From an uncultured Alphaproteobacteria bacterium (GTDB lineage Bacteria > Pseudomonadota > Alphaproteobacteria > Rhodobacterales > Rhodobacteraceae): DNA of 33,615 bases. Of the stretch, positions 25,481 to 33,615 are shown piece by piece. The DNA lies in assembly GCA_902600895.1 (NCBI GenBank), contig CACKLF010000013.1:1-33615 (forward strand), given 5' to 3'. A program made the translations under genes and the position numbers. Below the pieces are notes generated by a model that saw nothing but the letters and a program-made list of their open reading frames with translations, was not told where the DNA came from and did not search any database. How positions within the stretch are numbered: position 1 is the stretch's first letter; every line of letters starts with the position of its first letter.

Positions 25481-25910
25481 TTAATTCCTCCAAAAATGAA
25501 TACGTCAAAACAGTTCAGAAACCTAAGCATTTACAAATCTCAAATTTTTATTAGCCTTTATTACCAATATTTTAAAAAAGAAAAACTAGATAAACTCATC
25601 TAAAATAGTACTTTAACAAAAAATTCTCTGGCCTACAATTTTTTATGAACTCAATCCTTATAACTTCTGAATAGCGGATGTGTACTAATACTGATTTATT
25701 TTTATTCTAATCAGGTTTGGAAAATTTTATAATAAAATGAAACCTGAAGGGTCACCAAATTATCATAAAATATAAACTGTTATTTGGAGTTAGACAAAAA
25801 TTAGATGACCAACATAAATGTTTTGTTCCTGGTTTCCCCTAAAATCTCTTGTTTACATTATATTTTTACTTATTTATAGAACGTAGGCTATTTATGGTTA
25901 GGAGTTAGAA
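25481..25910. promoter_or_regulatory. 430-bp argD-gcrA divergent intergenic region
   Basis: Very AT-rich, with no credible ORF or tRNA. It must hold the promoters for argD (minus) and gcrA (plus). I could not choose promoter boxes with confidence and saw no GANTC methylation site in it. The one clear structure is the hairpin listed separately at 25711-25747. An unannotated small RNA is possible but not supported by anything else. Confidence 0.5.
25711..25747. other. Long imperfect hairpin in the argD-gcrA interval
   Basis: TCAGGTTT (25711-25718) pairs perfectly with AAACCTGA (25740-25747). Inside, ATTTT (25724-25728) pairs with AAAAT (25734-25738) around an ATAAT loop, with GGAAA bulged on the left and a single G on the right. 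It lies about 165 bp upstream of gcrA. It could be an operator, a leader-RNA structure or part of a small RNA. No U-run follows on the plus strand, so a terminator in that direction is unlikely. Confidence 0.45.
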
Positions 25911-26468
25911 TTGGCTTGGACTGATGAAAGAATAAAGGAATTAACCAAACTTTGGGCAGAAGGTCAAAGTGCAAGTAAAATAGCTGAGACACTTGGAGGC
26001 GTTACAAGAAATGCAGTAATCGGAAAAGTTCATCGGCTTGGCTTGTCAAATAGAGCAGACACAACGGATAAACCCGCTTTGACAAAAAAAAGAGGTAGGC
26101 CAGCTAAAGTCAAAAATAACCAAAATGATGTGAAATTAGGTAATCCTTCTGAGAAAACCTCCTCAGATAATAAAAAAACAACAAAACTAGAAAGTTTTGA
26201 CCAGTTTGAAAATGAGGTTGACGATACTATGGTCAGTACCCTCAATGCAGAAACCTTAGCTAATGTCGCTGATTTAGAAAAAAAATCTAAAAGACTAAGT
26301 TTGATGGATCTAACAGAAAGAACTTGCAAATGGCCGATTGGTGATCCATCTACTGAAGAATTTTGGTTTTGCGGGCACCCATCTGAACAAGGAAAGCCAT
26401 ATTGTTCAACCCATATCAGCATAGCTTTCCAACCTATGTCCCTTAAAAGAGAAAGAAAAGCAAAGTAG
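25911..26468 (+). CDS. gcrA: Cell-cycle regulator GcrA
   Basis: Alphaproteobacterial transcription cofactor that binds sigma70-RNA polymerase and acts at CcrM-methylated GANTC promoters to time the cell cycle. It is 185 aa. The N-terminal DNA-binding helix-turn-helix (about 1-45) reads MAWTDERIKELTKLWAEGQS, then IGKVHRLGLSNR, as in all GcrA proteins. A long charged linker (about 50-120) follows. The C-terminal domain has CKWPIGDPSTEEFWFCGHP and YCSTH, the conserved Cys/His polymerase-binding region. It starts at TTG 25911, with AGGAG six bases upstream and the invariant N-terminus fixing the start. DUF1178 and lysC follow in the same direction. Confidence 0.96.
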   Translation: MAWTDERIKELTKLWAEGQSASKIAETLGGVTRNAVIGKVHRLGLSNRADTTDKPALTKKRGRPAKVKNNQNDVKLGNPSEKTSSDNKKTTKLESFDQFENEVDDTMVSTLNAETLANVADLEKKSKRLSLMDLTERTCKWPIGDPSTEEFWFCGHPSEQGKPYCSTHISIAFQPMSLKRERKAK

Positions 26469-26484
26469 TTTAGAACGAGCAATA

Positions 26485-26913
26485 ATGATTTTATACAAAC
26501 TTAAATGTGCAAATGGCCATAATTTTGAGAGCTGGTTTGGATCGTCTGAGATATATGAAAAACTTAATAAGTTAGGTCAGATAAAATGTGAATTTTGTGA
26601 CTGTAATAGCATCGAAAAAGAGCTTATGAGTCCTAAGGTCCAGGTATCATCTGCTGAAAAGAGCATAGGAAATAATCTCTTAACAAAATCTCATTCGGAA
26701 GCAGAAAAAATATTTAGAGAATTTAGAGAAAAGATCGAAAAGAATACAGAGAACGTTGGTCGCGATTTTGCTAAAATAGCAAGACAAATTCACGAAGGCA
26801 ACTCTCCAGAGCGATCTATAATCGGAGAAGCAACTGCCCAAGAGACAATAGATTTAATCGAGGATGAAATCCCCATTACACCTTTACCGTGGATAAATAG
26901 AAAAACAAATTAA
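26485..26913 (+). CDS. DUF1178 family protein
   Basis: Small conserved proteobacterial protein of 142 aa with no known function. The N-terminus LKCANGHNFESWF with one Cys, then CEFCDC (about 32-37), looks like a zinc-ribbon. It is followed by KELMSPKVQVS, a charged helical middle and the end PITPLPWINRKTN, all typical of DUF1178. It starts at ATG 26485, 16 bases after gcrA, and lies 43 bp before lysC in the same orientation, so the three may be cotranscribed. Family assignment is by eye and confident. Confidence 0.88.
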   Translation: MILYKLKCANGHNFESWFGSSEIYEKLNKLGQIKCEFCDCNSIEKELMSPKVQVSSAEKSIGNNLLTKSHSEAEKIFREFREKIEKNTENVGRDFAKIARQIHEGNSPERSIIGEATAQETIDLIEDEIPITPLPWINRKTN

Positions 26914-26956
26914 AAACAATATTGTAAATATTTTATAATTAATAATTGAGTAATCC

Positions 26957-28183
26957 ATGCAATATATTGTCCAAAAATTTGGAGGCACTTCTGTAGGAAC
27001 TATCGAACGCATTGATAACGTTGCAAAGATAATTAATTCTGAAGTAAATAATAGTAAGAAGGTAATTGCTATCGTGTCAGCAATGTCTGGGGAAACTAAC
27101 AGATTAGAAGAGCTAGTAAAAAATACCTCACCTATTTATGATGGGCGTGAATACGACGTTATAGTTAGTACTGGAGAAAATGTAACTGCTGGCCTGCTGG
27201 CTTTAAAACTACAAAATCTTGGTGTTCCTGCAAGAAGTTGGGTTAGTTGGCAAATTCCAATCACTACTACAGATATGCACTCAAATGCCAGAATCTTAGA
27301 TATTGATAGTAAAAATATAAATAAGAAGTTTGATGAAGGAATGAAGGTTGCTGTAGTGGCTGGTTTTCAGGGAGTGAGCAATGAAAAAAGAATTACAACA
27401 CTTGGAAGGGGAGGATCTGACACCTCTGCTGTAGCACTTGCGGCAGTGTTTGGAGCTGAACGATGTGACATATTTACTGATGTAGAAGGCATTTTTACTA
27501 CTGACCCAAGAATTGTTAACGGCGCAAAAAAACTCGATAGAATTGCATATGAAGAAATGCTTGAATTGTCATCTCTGGGAGCAAAAGTTTTACATACAAG
27601 ATCAGTAGAATTAGCAATGCGTTACAATGTGCAACTACAGGTTTTAAGTAGTTTTAAAGAGAAAAAAGGAACCATAGTCTGCAGAGAGGATGAAATGCTA
27701 GAAAGTAGAATAATATCAGGAATAGCTTGTTCAAAAGATGAGGCCAAAATTACACTCGTGGGGGTACGGGACAAACCAGGAGTCGCGGCCGCTATATTTG
27801 GCCCTCTTTCCGAGTCAGGAATAAATGTTGACATGATAATTCAAAATGTTTCAGAAAATGAAACTACTGATATTACATTCTCATGCCCCCAGTCAGAAGT
27901 AATAAGAGCTGAGAAAGCCATAAAAGCAGCTTCTGGAAAAAAACAAATCTCTTACAAGAATTATATTATTGATACTCATGTAGCAAAAGTGTCAATTGTC
28001 GGTATTGGAATGAGAAGCCACACAGGAATTGCTAAGAAAATGTTTGAAGCTCTTGCTACTGAAAATATTAATATTCTAGTCATATCTACATCAGAAATAA
28101 AAATATCGATTTTACTTGAACAAAAATATATGGAATTAGCTGTGCAGATTCTTCATGATGCTTTTGAACTAGCTAAGCTTTAA
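26957..28183 (+). CDS. lysC: Aspartate kinase
   Basis: Phosphorylates aspartate, the first step to lysine, threonine and methionine. It is 408 aa, the size of the monofunctional kinase with two C-terminal ACT domains. Seen: KFGGTSVG (residues 6-13, ATP/phosphate loop), STGENVTAGLLA, TTLGRGGSDTSAVALA and CDIFTDVEGIFTTDPR (kinase core). ACT domains start near residues 265 and 345 (TLVGVRDKPGVAAAIF; KVSIVGIGMRSHTGIAKKMF) and confer feedback inhibition in the family. It starts at ATG 26957. thrC, of the same pathway branch, is also in the window but far downstream on the other strand. Confidence 0.97.
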   Translation: MQYIVQKFGGTSVGTIERIDNVAKIINSEVNNSKKVIAIVSAMSGETNRLEELVKNTSPIYDGREYDVIVSTGENVTAGLLALKLQNLGVPARSWVSWQIPITTTDMHSNARILDIDSKNINKKFDEGMKVAVVAGFQGVSNEKRITTLGRGGSDTSAVALAAVFGAERCDIFTDVEGIFTTDPRIVNGAKKLDRIAYEEMLELSSLGAKVLHTRSVELAMRYNVQLQVLSSFKEKKGTIVCREDEMLESRIISGIACSKDEAKITLVGVRDKPGVAAAIFGPLSESGINVDMIIQNVSENETTDITFSCPQSEVIRAEKAIKAASGKKQISYKNYIIDTHVAKVSIVGIGMRSHTGIAKKMFEALATENINILVISTSEIKISILLEQKYMELAVQILHDAFELAKL

Positions 28184-28217
28184 TATCTCCAAAGCGTCAG
28201 TCTCTAATAATTAATTA

Positions 28218-29630
28218 CTACAAGAAAATAGAACCAGGATTTAATATCCCATTAGGATCAAAAAGATCTTTTATAGATTTCATCAAATCCAATTTTATTG
28301 GATCAGAATATTTATAAAGTTCTTCCCTTTTCAGCCTGCCGATGCCATGCTCTGCACTGATGGACCCTTTAAATTCATGCACAAGATTATTAACTCTCTC
28401 CTGAATTTCTCTCTGATAAAATTTATATTCATCTTTTGATTTTCCAGCTGGAGGGAATATGTTGTAATGCAAATTACCATCTCCCATATGACCAAAACAG
28501 TTAATTCTTAATTCTTCTGATATATCTAAAATCTCGGCACCAGCCCTTTCTATAAAAGCTGAAATTCTATTTAGAGGCAATGAAATATCATGGTTAGAAA
28601 CTGATCCTACCAATCGATTTGCTTCTGGAATAAGTTCACGTATTTTCCAGATATCATTATATTGCTTAGAATTCTGAGATATAATTATTTCGTCAATCAT
28701 CTTCAAAGCAGAAGCCTGCGATAACAATTTTTGAAACGATTCGATTAAGTCACCCTGTTCTGCACCTCCTACTTCAACAAGGAGCCACCAATTTTTTGAA
28801 GTGCTAATTGGGAAGGTTTTGATCAATCCAGTAGTGATAAGAAACTTTATTCCCGTAATATTTATTAGTTCGAAAGCGTGAAGAGAAAATTCTAGCTTGG
28901 AACTAAGAAAACTATATAGCTTGACAGCTTCACGAGTAGTATTTACGGACATTAAAGCTACTACGTTATTGGTTAATGGAAAGGTTTTTAATGAAGCGGC
29001 GGTTATCACTCCTAAAGTTCCTTCAGAACCAATTATCAGATTTTTTATATCATAACCAGAGTTATCTTTTTTTAGATCATTCAGATCATTTAAAATTTTT
29101 CCATCGGGCATAACTACTTCTAATCCATAGCACAAGTCACGAGCATTACCATATTTCAGTACATTAACACCCCCAGCATTTGTTGCTAAGTTTCCACCAA
29201 TCATACAACTTCCCTGAGATGCCAAAGATAAGGGGAATTGTCTATTATGCGCCTTACTGACTTTCTTTAAATCAGACAAAACTACCCCTGCCTCCACTTT
29301 AACAACCCCACTGACTGGGCTGAATTCACGAATCTTATCAAGTCGCTCCAATGACAATAATAATGGTTGACCCTTAAGCGATATTTGTCCACATACCAAC
29401 CCAGAACCACCAGAGTAAGGTACTACTCCAAATCCAATAGCATTGGCATTAATCATTATTTTTGATACCTGCAATGTGTTTATAGGTTTTGCAATATAAA
29501 TAGCAGTATTTTGGAAATTTCCACGAGGTTCGAACTTATATTTTTCATCTAAAATTGAAAAAATTTCATTAGAAATCTCTTTCCTAAGAATTTCAATGAT
29601 TTTTGCATTAACGGGTACTAAATTTTTCAT
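28218..29630 (-). CDS. FAD-linked oxidoreductase (2-hydroxyacid dehydrogenase type)
   Basis: Flavoprotein of 470 aa in the GlcD/D-lactate/D-2-hydroxyglutarate dehydrogenase family. The N-terminal FAD-binding PCMH domain (about 40-220) has PYSGGSGLVCGQ, NLATNAGGVNVLKYGNARD and IGSEGTLGVITAASLKTFP. The C-terminal oxidase domain has the metal/substrate motif CFGHMGDGNLHYN and SAEHGIGRLKREEL, ending DPNGILNPG. Likely acceptors are the quinone pool or an electron-transfer flavoprotein. The exact 2-hydroxyacid is not determinable here. It starts at ATG 29630. It is the last member of a minus-strand series running down from SURF1, an order I associate with Rhodobacterales. Confidence 0.9.
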   Translation of the reverse strand: MKNLVPVNAKIIEILRKEISNEIFSILDEKYKFEPRGNFQNTAIYIAKPINTLQVSKIMINANAIGFGVVPYSGGSGLVCGQISLKGQPLLLSLERLDKIREFSPVSGVVKVEAGVVLSDLKKVSKAHNRQFPLSLASQGSCMIGGNLATNAGGVNVLKYGNARDLCYGLEVVMPDGKILNDLNDLKKDNSGYDIKNLIIGSEGTLGVITAASLKTFPLTNNVVALMSVNTTREAVKLYSFLSSKLEFSLHAFELINITGIKFLITTGLIKTFPISTSKNWWLLVEVGGAEQGDLIESFQKLLSQASALKMIDEIIISQNSKQYNDIWKIRELIPEANRLVGSVSNHDISLPLNRISAFIERAGAEILDISEELRINCFGHMGDGNLHYNIFPPAGKSKDEYKFYQREIQERVNNLVHEFKGSISAEHGIGRLKREELYKYSDPIKLDLMKSIKDLFDPNGILNPGSIFL

Positions 29631-29660
29631 TAAAACTACAATTACCTATCTTTAAATTCA

Positions 29661-30230
29661 TTATTTCCTATTATCAGATACATATGAAAAGAGTATATGA
29701 TCTCTCCATACTCCATTTATCTTTAGATATTTCAAGAGTTTACCTTCTTCACAAAAGTTTATTTTTTTTAATAACTTAATTGATGCGGTATTTTCTTGAA
29801 GAGTTGCCGCATAGACTTTTGTGATTCCCCAATTAACTTCAGTAAACTCTAAGAGGCATCTAATGGCACATGACATATAACCGAGCCTACGATATTCTTG
29901 ACCTATCCAGTACCCCAAATTTGATGAGTAGAAGGGCCTTCCAATTATATTTTCAAGAGTTGCAGAACCCATGAGCACTTTATCAGATTTCTTAAAAATA
30001 AGCACAGAAAGAACTTTTTTTTCCTCAAAACCTTTTTTTGCCCACCATACTCTGCTCTTGAAATTTTGATAAGATAAGTTTTGAGAAACACCATCGGGTT
30101 CCCAATTTTTCAATGAGTCATAGTTCTTATCTCGTAGCCGACGCCATTCGATATAGTCCTGTCTTTCAGGCAATCTGATGCATATATTTCCACTTTCAAT
30201 AACGTTAAAGGTCTTTTTCCAAAAAACCAT
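29661..30230 (-). CDS. GNAT acetyltransferase, RimJ/RimL type
   Basis: Acetyl-CoA-dependent N-acetyltransferase of 189 aa, in the branch that includes ribosomal-protein N-terminal acetylases. Seen: IRLPERQDYIEWRRLR at the start (about 18-33), NLGYWIGQEYRRLGYMSCAIR (about 103-123, the acetyl-CoA pyrophosphate loop in its RRxGxx form), and VYAATLQENTASIKLLKKINFCEEG, the C-terminal strand-helix motif. The target is unknown. It starts at ATG 30230, four bases after the remnant of the M16 peptidase gene, which probably once formed an operon with it. Confidence 0.9.
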   Translation of the reverse strand: MVFWKKTFNVIESGNICIRLPERQDYIEWRRLRDKNYDSLKNWEPDGVSQNLSYQNFKSRVWWAKKGFEEKKVLSVLIFKKSDKVLMGSATLENIIGRPFYSSNLGYWIGQEYRRLGYMSCAIRCLLEFTEVNWGITKVYAATLQENTASIKLLKKINFCEEGKLLKYLKINGVWRDHILFSYVSDNRK

Positions 30231-30234
30231 CAGA

Positions 30235-31475
30235 TTAACAACCTAGATCAGATAGAATCTTAAAATTACTTGGCATTTTTGTTATAGCCCAATAGAAAGA
30301 CAAAGCAGCTTTCTTTGACAGTCGCAAATAGTTACCAAAATTTTTAACAGTGTCAGTATTTATCTGCTCTACTCTCTCAACTATTTCCTGTAGATCCATA
30401 TTACATTCGCAAATCATCAGAGAGGTTGTCATTCTCTCACACCTGTTAAATGAACTTTGTAAACCCATTACAATACCAGCTTTTACTCGAGATTTTGCTC
30501 TTTCTAATTCTTCTTCAACTACATGTTTGCTTATGTCAATTAATTGTTCAATGATAACTTTAACTAACTGTTCAACTTTATCTCTAGATGTAGCTGAATA
30601 TATTGATAACGCTCCTGTATCAGTTAATGTCTCCATAAATGAGAAAATTGAATATCACAGCCCCTTTTTTTCTGTTGTCTCTTGAAAAAGCCTTGAAGAC
30701 ATTCCTCCAACAAGAATGGTAGAAACTACTCTTGCGTCGTATATGTTTAAATCTTTGTATTTGGGAGTTTCAAAATCTAAAGTTAAGTGGGCTTGTTCTA
30801 ATTCCCTTTTTTCCAATACTCACCTCCAAGTAACCTTACCAATTCAGGACCTTTGCCATTAAAATTTTTCAACTCTGCAAATTTGTCGCTAGCCATATCA
30901 AAAATATACGGATGACACACTCTACCCGCCACACAGAGAATCATTTTTTGGACTTATAGAATTTTTTAAGAAAGTTAAAAAGCTTTACCTGTTATAGCTT
31001 TTTACATTATCAATACTTCCAAAATACCCATCCGAAAAGGCTATTCCGAATAACAAACATTTTGAAGACTCTCAAATACTTAATCATCTGTTATATCTAA
31101 AGACATACCAATCTCTTGCAGAATTACTCCTCTCTCCAACTCAATTTCTGTAGTATTGGATATTGAATTTAAGACAATATTACTGACTATTTCTAATCCT
31201 GTAAGCACATCTTCACTGAAAAATTTTATGGAATAATTATTTGCTTCTCTACCTGTATATGCATTAATGTACACCCCTATTTTTTAAACCCGTTGGGCTA
31301 TCTCAAATGTATTCATTTTTTTCGTACCTTTTAAAGCAATGTGCTCTAAAAAATGAGCTAACACATTCTCTTTCTTATTTTCAAACCTTACGCCTAAATT
31401 AACTCAAAGGCCTATTGAAGCAGTTTTGAAGAAAGATATTTCTTCAAAAGCTATAGTAAGGCTATTTTTTTATGA
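30235..31475 (-). pseudogene. Decayed M16 zinc peptidase (mitochondrial-processing-peptidase-like)
   Basis: Remains of a ~410-aa M16 metallopeptidase can be followed end to end across three frames. The zinc motif HFLEH is at 31355-31341, followed by IALKGT, then YINAYTGRE, ERGVILQEIG, EQAHLTLDFE, GGMSSRLFQE and DTGALSIYSATS. In-frame stops are TGA 31406-31404 (Trp expected), TAA 31286-31284, TAA 31082-31080, TAG 31043-31041 (Gln expected), TAA 30987-30985 and TGA 30657-30655 (Cys expected). Frames break near 31020, near 30932 and in an A-run at 30807-30812. The start cannot be placed. Neighbours thrC and GNAT are intact. With six stops and three shifts, it cannot be expressed as a peptidase, and the long tract of surviving homology suggests fairly recent loss. 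Confidence 0.93.
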
Positions 31476-31489
31476 GTGTGTAAAAGCTT

Positions 31490-32887
31490 TCAATGCTGTA
31501 CCTTAGCCGTAATAAATTCCTTAAGTAAATCTGTTTTGGCAGGCAGAAAATCATAATTTTCAGCTAAACCTAAGACTTTTTGTAATCTAGCAGGAATGTC
31601 AGGTTCAATTCCTAGAGTGTCACCAATGGTATCTCTGAATTTACTTGGGTGTGCCGTAGCTAAAGTAATCACTTTAGAACCGGGCCTCTCATTAATAAAT
31701 TTCCGTGCTCCAATTATTCCAGCTGCTGTATGAGGACAAATTATCCTGTCATGATTCTTGTAAATATATGAGATCTCTTCCTTTAATTGTTCATCGGTCC
31801 CGGAACAACTGTAAAAATCCTTCTTAAACCTATCCAGCCTCTTTTTTGAAAGCTTAAAGGCATCATTATCAGTTAAGTCATTCATAAGCATACACACATC
31901 TCTCGAATTGCCCTCGCATAAATCGAGCAACAACCTCTCAAAATTTGATGATATTTGTATATCCATTGAGGGAGCAACGGAAGGAATAACATCCTTTTTT
32001 TCATATATTCCTGTTTCCATCGTCCTTTTCAAAATATCATTTTTATTGGTAGCTATTAATAATTTGTTTATTGGCAATCCCATTTTTTTTGCAATGTATC
32101 CAGAGTATACGTCACCAAAATTTCCAGTTGGCACGGCGACGTTTATTCTATCCCCAGATAAATTGATATCTAGTACACTCTTAAAAAAATAAACAATTTG
32201 TGCTAGGATACGTGCCCAATTAATGGAGTTAACGGCACTCAAACTAACTCTACACTTGAACTGGTTGTCTCCAAATAATGTTTTTACCATTCTTTGACAG
32301 TCATCAAAGTCTCCTTCAATTGCAATTGGGTGAACATTGGAATGACTTACTGTTGTCATTTGTAGGCGCTGAAGTTTTGATATCCTTCCTTGTGGAAAAA
32401 GTACAAAAAGTTCCACTCCCTCTTTTCCTTTGAATGCCTCTACTGCTGCAGCACCTGTATCACCTGATGTTGCTGTAACTATTGTTAGCTTTTCACTGCC
32501 AGCCTTTAAATAGAATTCAAACAAGTTTCCTATAAATTGCATGGCAAAATCTTTGAATGCTAATGTAGGGCCATGAAATAGTTCAAGTAAGTATTGATTT
32601 TTTTCAACAGGCTCAGTAGGACAAAAATCACCAACACCAAAGCCACAATAAGAAGCGTGAACTATATCACTTAAATTAGTGTCCGAAAGTTCTGGGCCAA
32701 TAAACTTTCTCATAATTCTAAAAGAGAGATCTATGTAAGATAAGCCGTTAAAATTCCTAATCTCTTCTGATGAAACGTTTGGACAAGTGACTGGAATATA
32801 TAACCCTCCATCAGTAGCCAATCCAGCTAGCACCGCTTCCTTGAAACTTATGGAAGGAGATTGGCCTCTGGTTGATAAATAAAGCAA
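31490..32887 (-). CDS. thrC: Threonine synthase
   Basis: PLP enzyme converting O-phosphohomoserine to threonine. It is 465 aa, the length of the long (E. coli-like) threonine synthase class. Seen: LYLSTRGQSPSISFKEAVLAG at the N-terminus, ATDGGLYIP, FHGPTLAFKDFAMQF with the PLP Lys, TATSGDTGAAAVEAFKG, PVGNFGD-like VPTGNFGDVYSGYIAKKMG, and CPHTAAGI near the end. It starts at TTG 32887, supported by AGGAG six bases upstream and the normal family N-terminus. It is nine bases downstream of SURF1, so probably the same transcript, and was formerly followed by the M16 peptidase gene. Confidence 0.96.
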   Translation of the reverse strand: MLYLSTRGQSPSISFKEAVLAGLATDGGLYIPVTCPNVSSEEIRNFNGLSYIDLSFRIMRKFIGPELSDTNLSDIVHASYCGFGVGDFCPTEPVEKNQYLLELFHGPTLAFKDFAMQFIGNLFEFYLKAGSEKLTIVTATSGDTGAAAVEAFKGKEGVELFVLFPQGRISKLQRLQMTTVSHSNVHPIAIEGDFDDCQRMVKTLFGDNQFKCRVSLSAVNSINWARILAQIVYFFKSVLDINLSGDRINVAVPTGNFGDVYSGYIAKKMGLPINKLLIATNKNDILKRTMETGIYEKKDVIPSVAPSMDIQISSNFERLLLDLCEGNSRDVCMLMNDLTDNDAFKLSKKRLDRFKKDFYSCSGTDEQLKEEISYIYKNHDRIICPHTAAGIIGARKFINERPGSKVITLATAHPSKFRDTIGDTLGIEPDIPARLQKVLGLAENYDFLPAKTDLLKEFITAKVQH

Positions 32888-32896
32888 AATTTTCTC

Positions 32897-33568
32897 CTAA
32901 TTTTCTTTGAGCCTAAACCATAAAAAATAAACAGTCATAAAAAACCATACTACCGATAAAGAAAACCATGTGATCGCATATTGCAGGTGATTATTAGGTA
33001 TATTTAATGATATGGGTTCAGGTTCAATAAGTTTGTCAGGTTGATCTTCTCGGGTAGCAACCAAAAGAATTGGTTCAGTTTTGAGATATTTTGACATTTT
33101 TTCAATATCTCGAGCAAACCATATATTTTTACTATGATTTGGTGTTGGCGTGAAAGAGTCCACCTCGTTAGGCCAGAGTAAGTTACCCTCAATATAAGTT
33201 GTTTCAATTGATTTACTTTTGTTCTTGAAAATTTCTCTGGTAAAACCTCTATCCACAAGAATGGTGGGTCCAGAGTCAACCACAAATGGTGAAATGATTT
33301 TGAAGCCGGGACCTTTAAGTTTTTGAGAAGTTAAATTATGGATTTCCCCAGATCCGAATACTCCAGTCACATATACTTTTAAAAATTGATTATTTAATTC
33401 ATCCACTTTCGCCGGTAGTACTACTGCAGGTTGGTTTAGCCTTTCATTTATGGCATATAATAAGTCTGTTTTCCATTCCAATCTATGTACCTGCCAGAAA
33501 CCCAAAGATAAAAGAACAACAATACCAAAAACACCAAAAATTATTGGGAAAACTAATCTATGTATCAA
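32897..33568 (-). CDS. SURF1 family cytochrome c oxidase assembly protein
   Basis: Inner-membrane protein that helps insert haem a during assembly of aa3-type cytochrome oxidase. It is 223 aa with the typical two-helix layout: a transmembrane segment near residues 7-27 ending in the signature LGFWQVHRLEWK, a periplasmic domain with DRGF (VDRGFTRE) and the GPGF motif, and a second helix at about 195-215 (YAITWFSLSVVWFF) near the C-terminus. It starts at TTG 33568, with the usual N-terminus but only a weak AGG upstream. The TTG appears to overlap the stop of a preceding gene. Oxidase subunit genes would be expected just beyond the window edge. Confidence 0.92.
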   Translation of the reverse strand: MIHRLVFPIIFGVFGIVVLLSLGFWQVHRLEWKTDLLYAINERLNQPAVVLPAKVDELNNQFLKVYVTGVFGSGEIHNLTSQKLKGPGFKIISPFVVDSGPTILVDRGFTREIFKNKSKSIETTYIEGNLLWPNEVDSFTPTPNHSKNIWFARDIEKMSKYLKTEPILLVATREDQPDKLIEPEPISLNIPNNHLQYAITWFSLSVVWFFMTVYFLWFRLKEN

Positions 33569-33615
33569 AGACCTAACAACTTTTGAATTAATAAATTGAA
33601 TCCTATTATATTAAG
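33565..33615 (-). CDS. Possible 3' end of the gene preceding SURF1 (partial)
   Basis: On the minus strand one frame is open from the window edge for 16 codons to a TGA at 33567-33565, and the other two contain early stops. The TGA overlaps the SURF1 TTG start as TTGA, a common coupling arrangement. In related bacteria a DUF983 or cytochrome oxidase gene sits here, but the 16 residues are too few for a family call. Confidence 0.35.
   Translation of the reverse strand, partial: LNIIGFNLLIQKLLGL

Noticed and set aside
30350-30685. Plus-strand open frame of 111 codons over the peptidase remnant.
   Set aside because: It is the antisense shadow of the M16 sequence, whose family motifs are on the minus strand.
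31284-31406. TGA at a Trp-expected position suggested a recoded genetic code.
   Set aside because: TGA ends metG, tctB and the amidase normally, and the same remnant also has TAA and TAG stops plus frameshifts, so decay explains it.

Overview
The window is AT-rich and densely coded, and it looks like a chromosomal segment of a marine-type alphaproteobacterium close to Rhodobacterales. The evidence is the cell-cycle regulator GcrA (an alphaproteobacterial hallmark), a Rhodobacterales-like MetRS N-terminus, DUF1178 next to aspartokinase, adjacent argD-argF, and the block SURF1 / thrC / M16 peptidase / GNAT / FAD-linked oxidase, an order I know from that group. The placement is by recognition, not by a search. 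TTG start codons are frequent: gcrA, argD, thrC, bactofilin and SURF1 all appear to use one.

Layout. 1-5140: metG, a DUF2177 membrane protein, tRNA-Leu(UAA), an alpha/beta hydrolase and a Bcr/CflA-type MFS exporter. 4754-9488: a homoprotocatechuate (3,4-dihydroxyphenylacetate) meta-cleavage cluster, with hpaF divergent from hpaE-hpaD-hpaG-hpaH. The ring-cleaving enzyme is the VOC (type I) kind, and HpaF has Ala where the tautomerase Pro1 is expected. The final aldolase (HpaI), the hydroxylase (HpaBC) and a regulator are not in the window. 9493-10848: a class III aminotransferase on the opposite strand.

10954-20031: an apparent catabolic island containing a Tm-1-like/UPF0261 protein, a complete tripartite tricarboxylate transporter (tctB, tctA, tctC), a class I glutamine amidotransferase, a cytochrome P450 and two divergent glutamine-synthetase-like ligases. 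Ligase, oxygenase and amidotransferase together recall the gamma-glutamylation logic of aniline (AtdA1/AtdA2), isopropylamine and putrescine (Puu) catabolism, but with a P450 as the oxygenase. With the aminotransferase and the homoprotocatechuate genes alongside, I infer a route for an amine, perhaps an aromatic or phenylethylamine-like one. The substrate cannot be read from the sequence. This is the most interesting system in the window.

20089-23213: a bactofilin, two unrecognised small proteins (one secreted) and an amidase-signature enzyme. 23374-28183: housekeeping genes argF, argD, gcrA, DUF1178 and lysC, with a 430-bp gene-free argD-gcrA interval holding a long hairpin. 28218-33615, all on the minus strand: FAD-linked oxidase, GNAT acetyltransferase, a heavily decayed M16 zinc peptidase pseudogene, thrC, SURF1 and possibly the tail of one more gene. 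No insertion sequences, CRISPR arrays or rRNA genes were seen.
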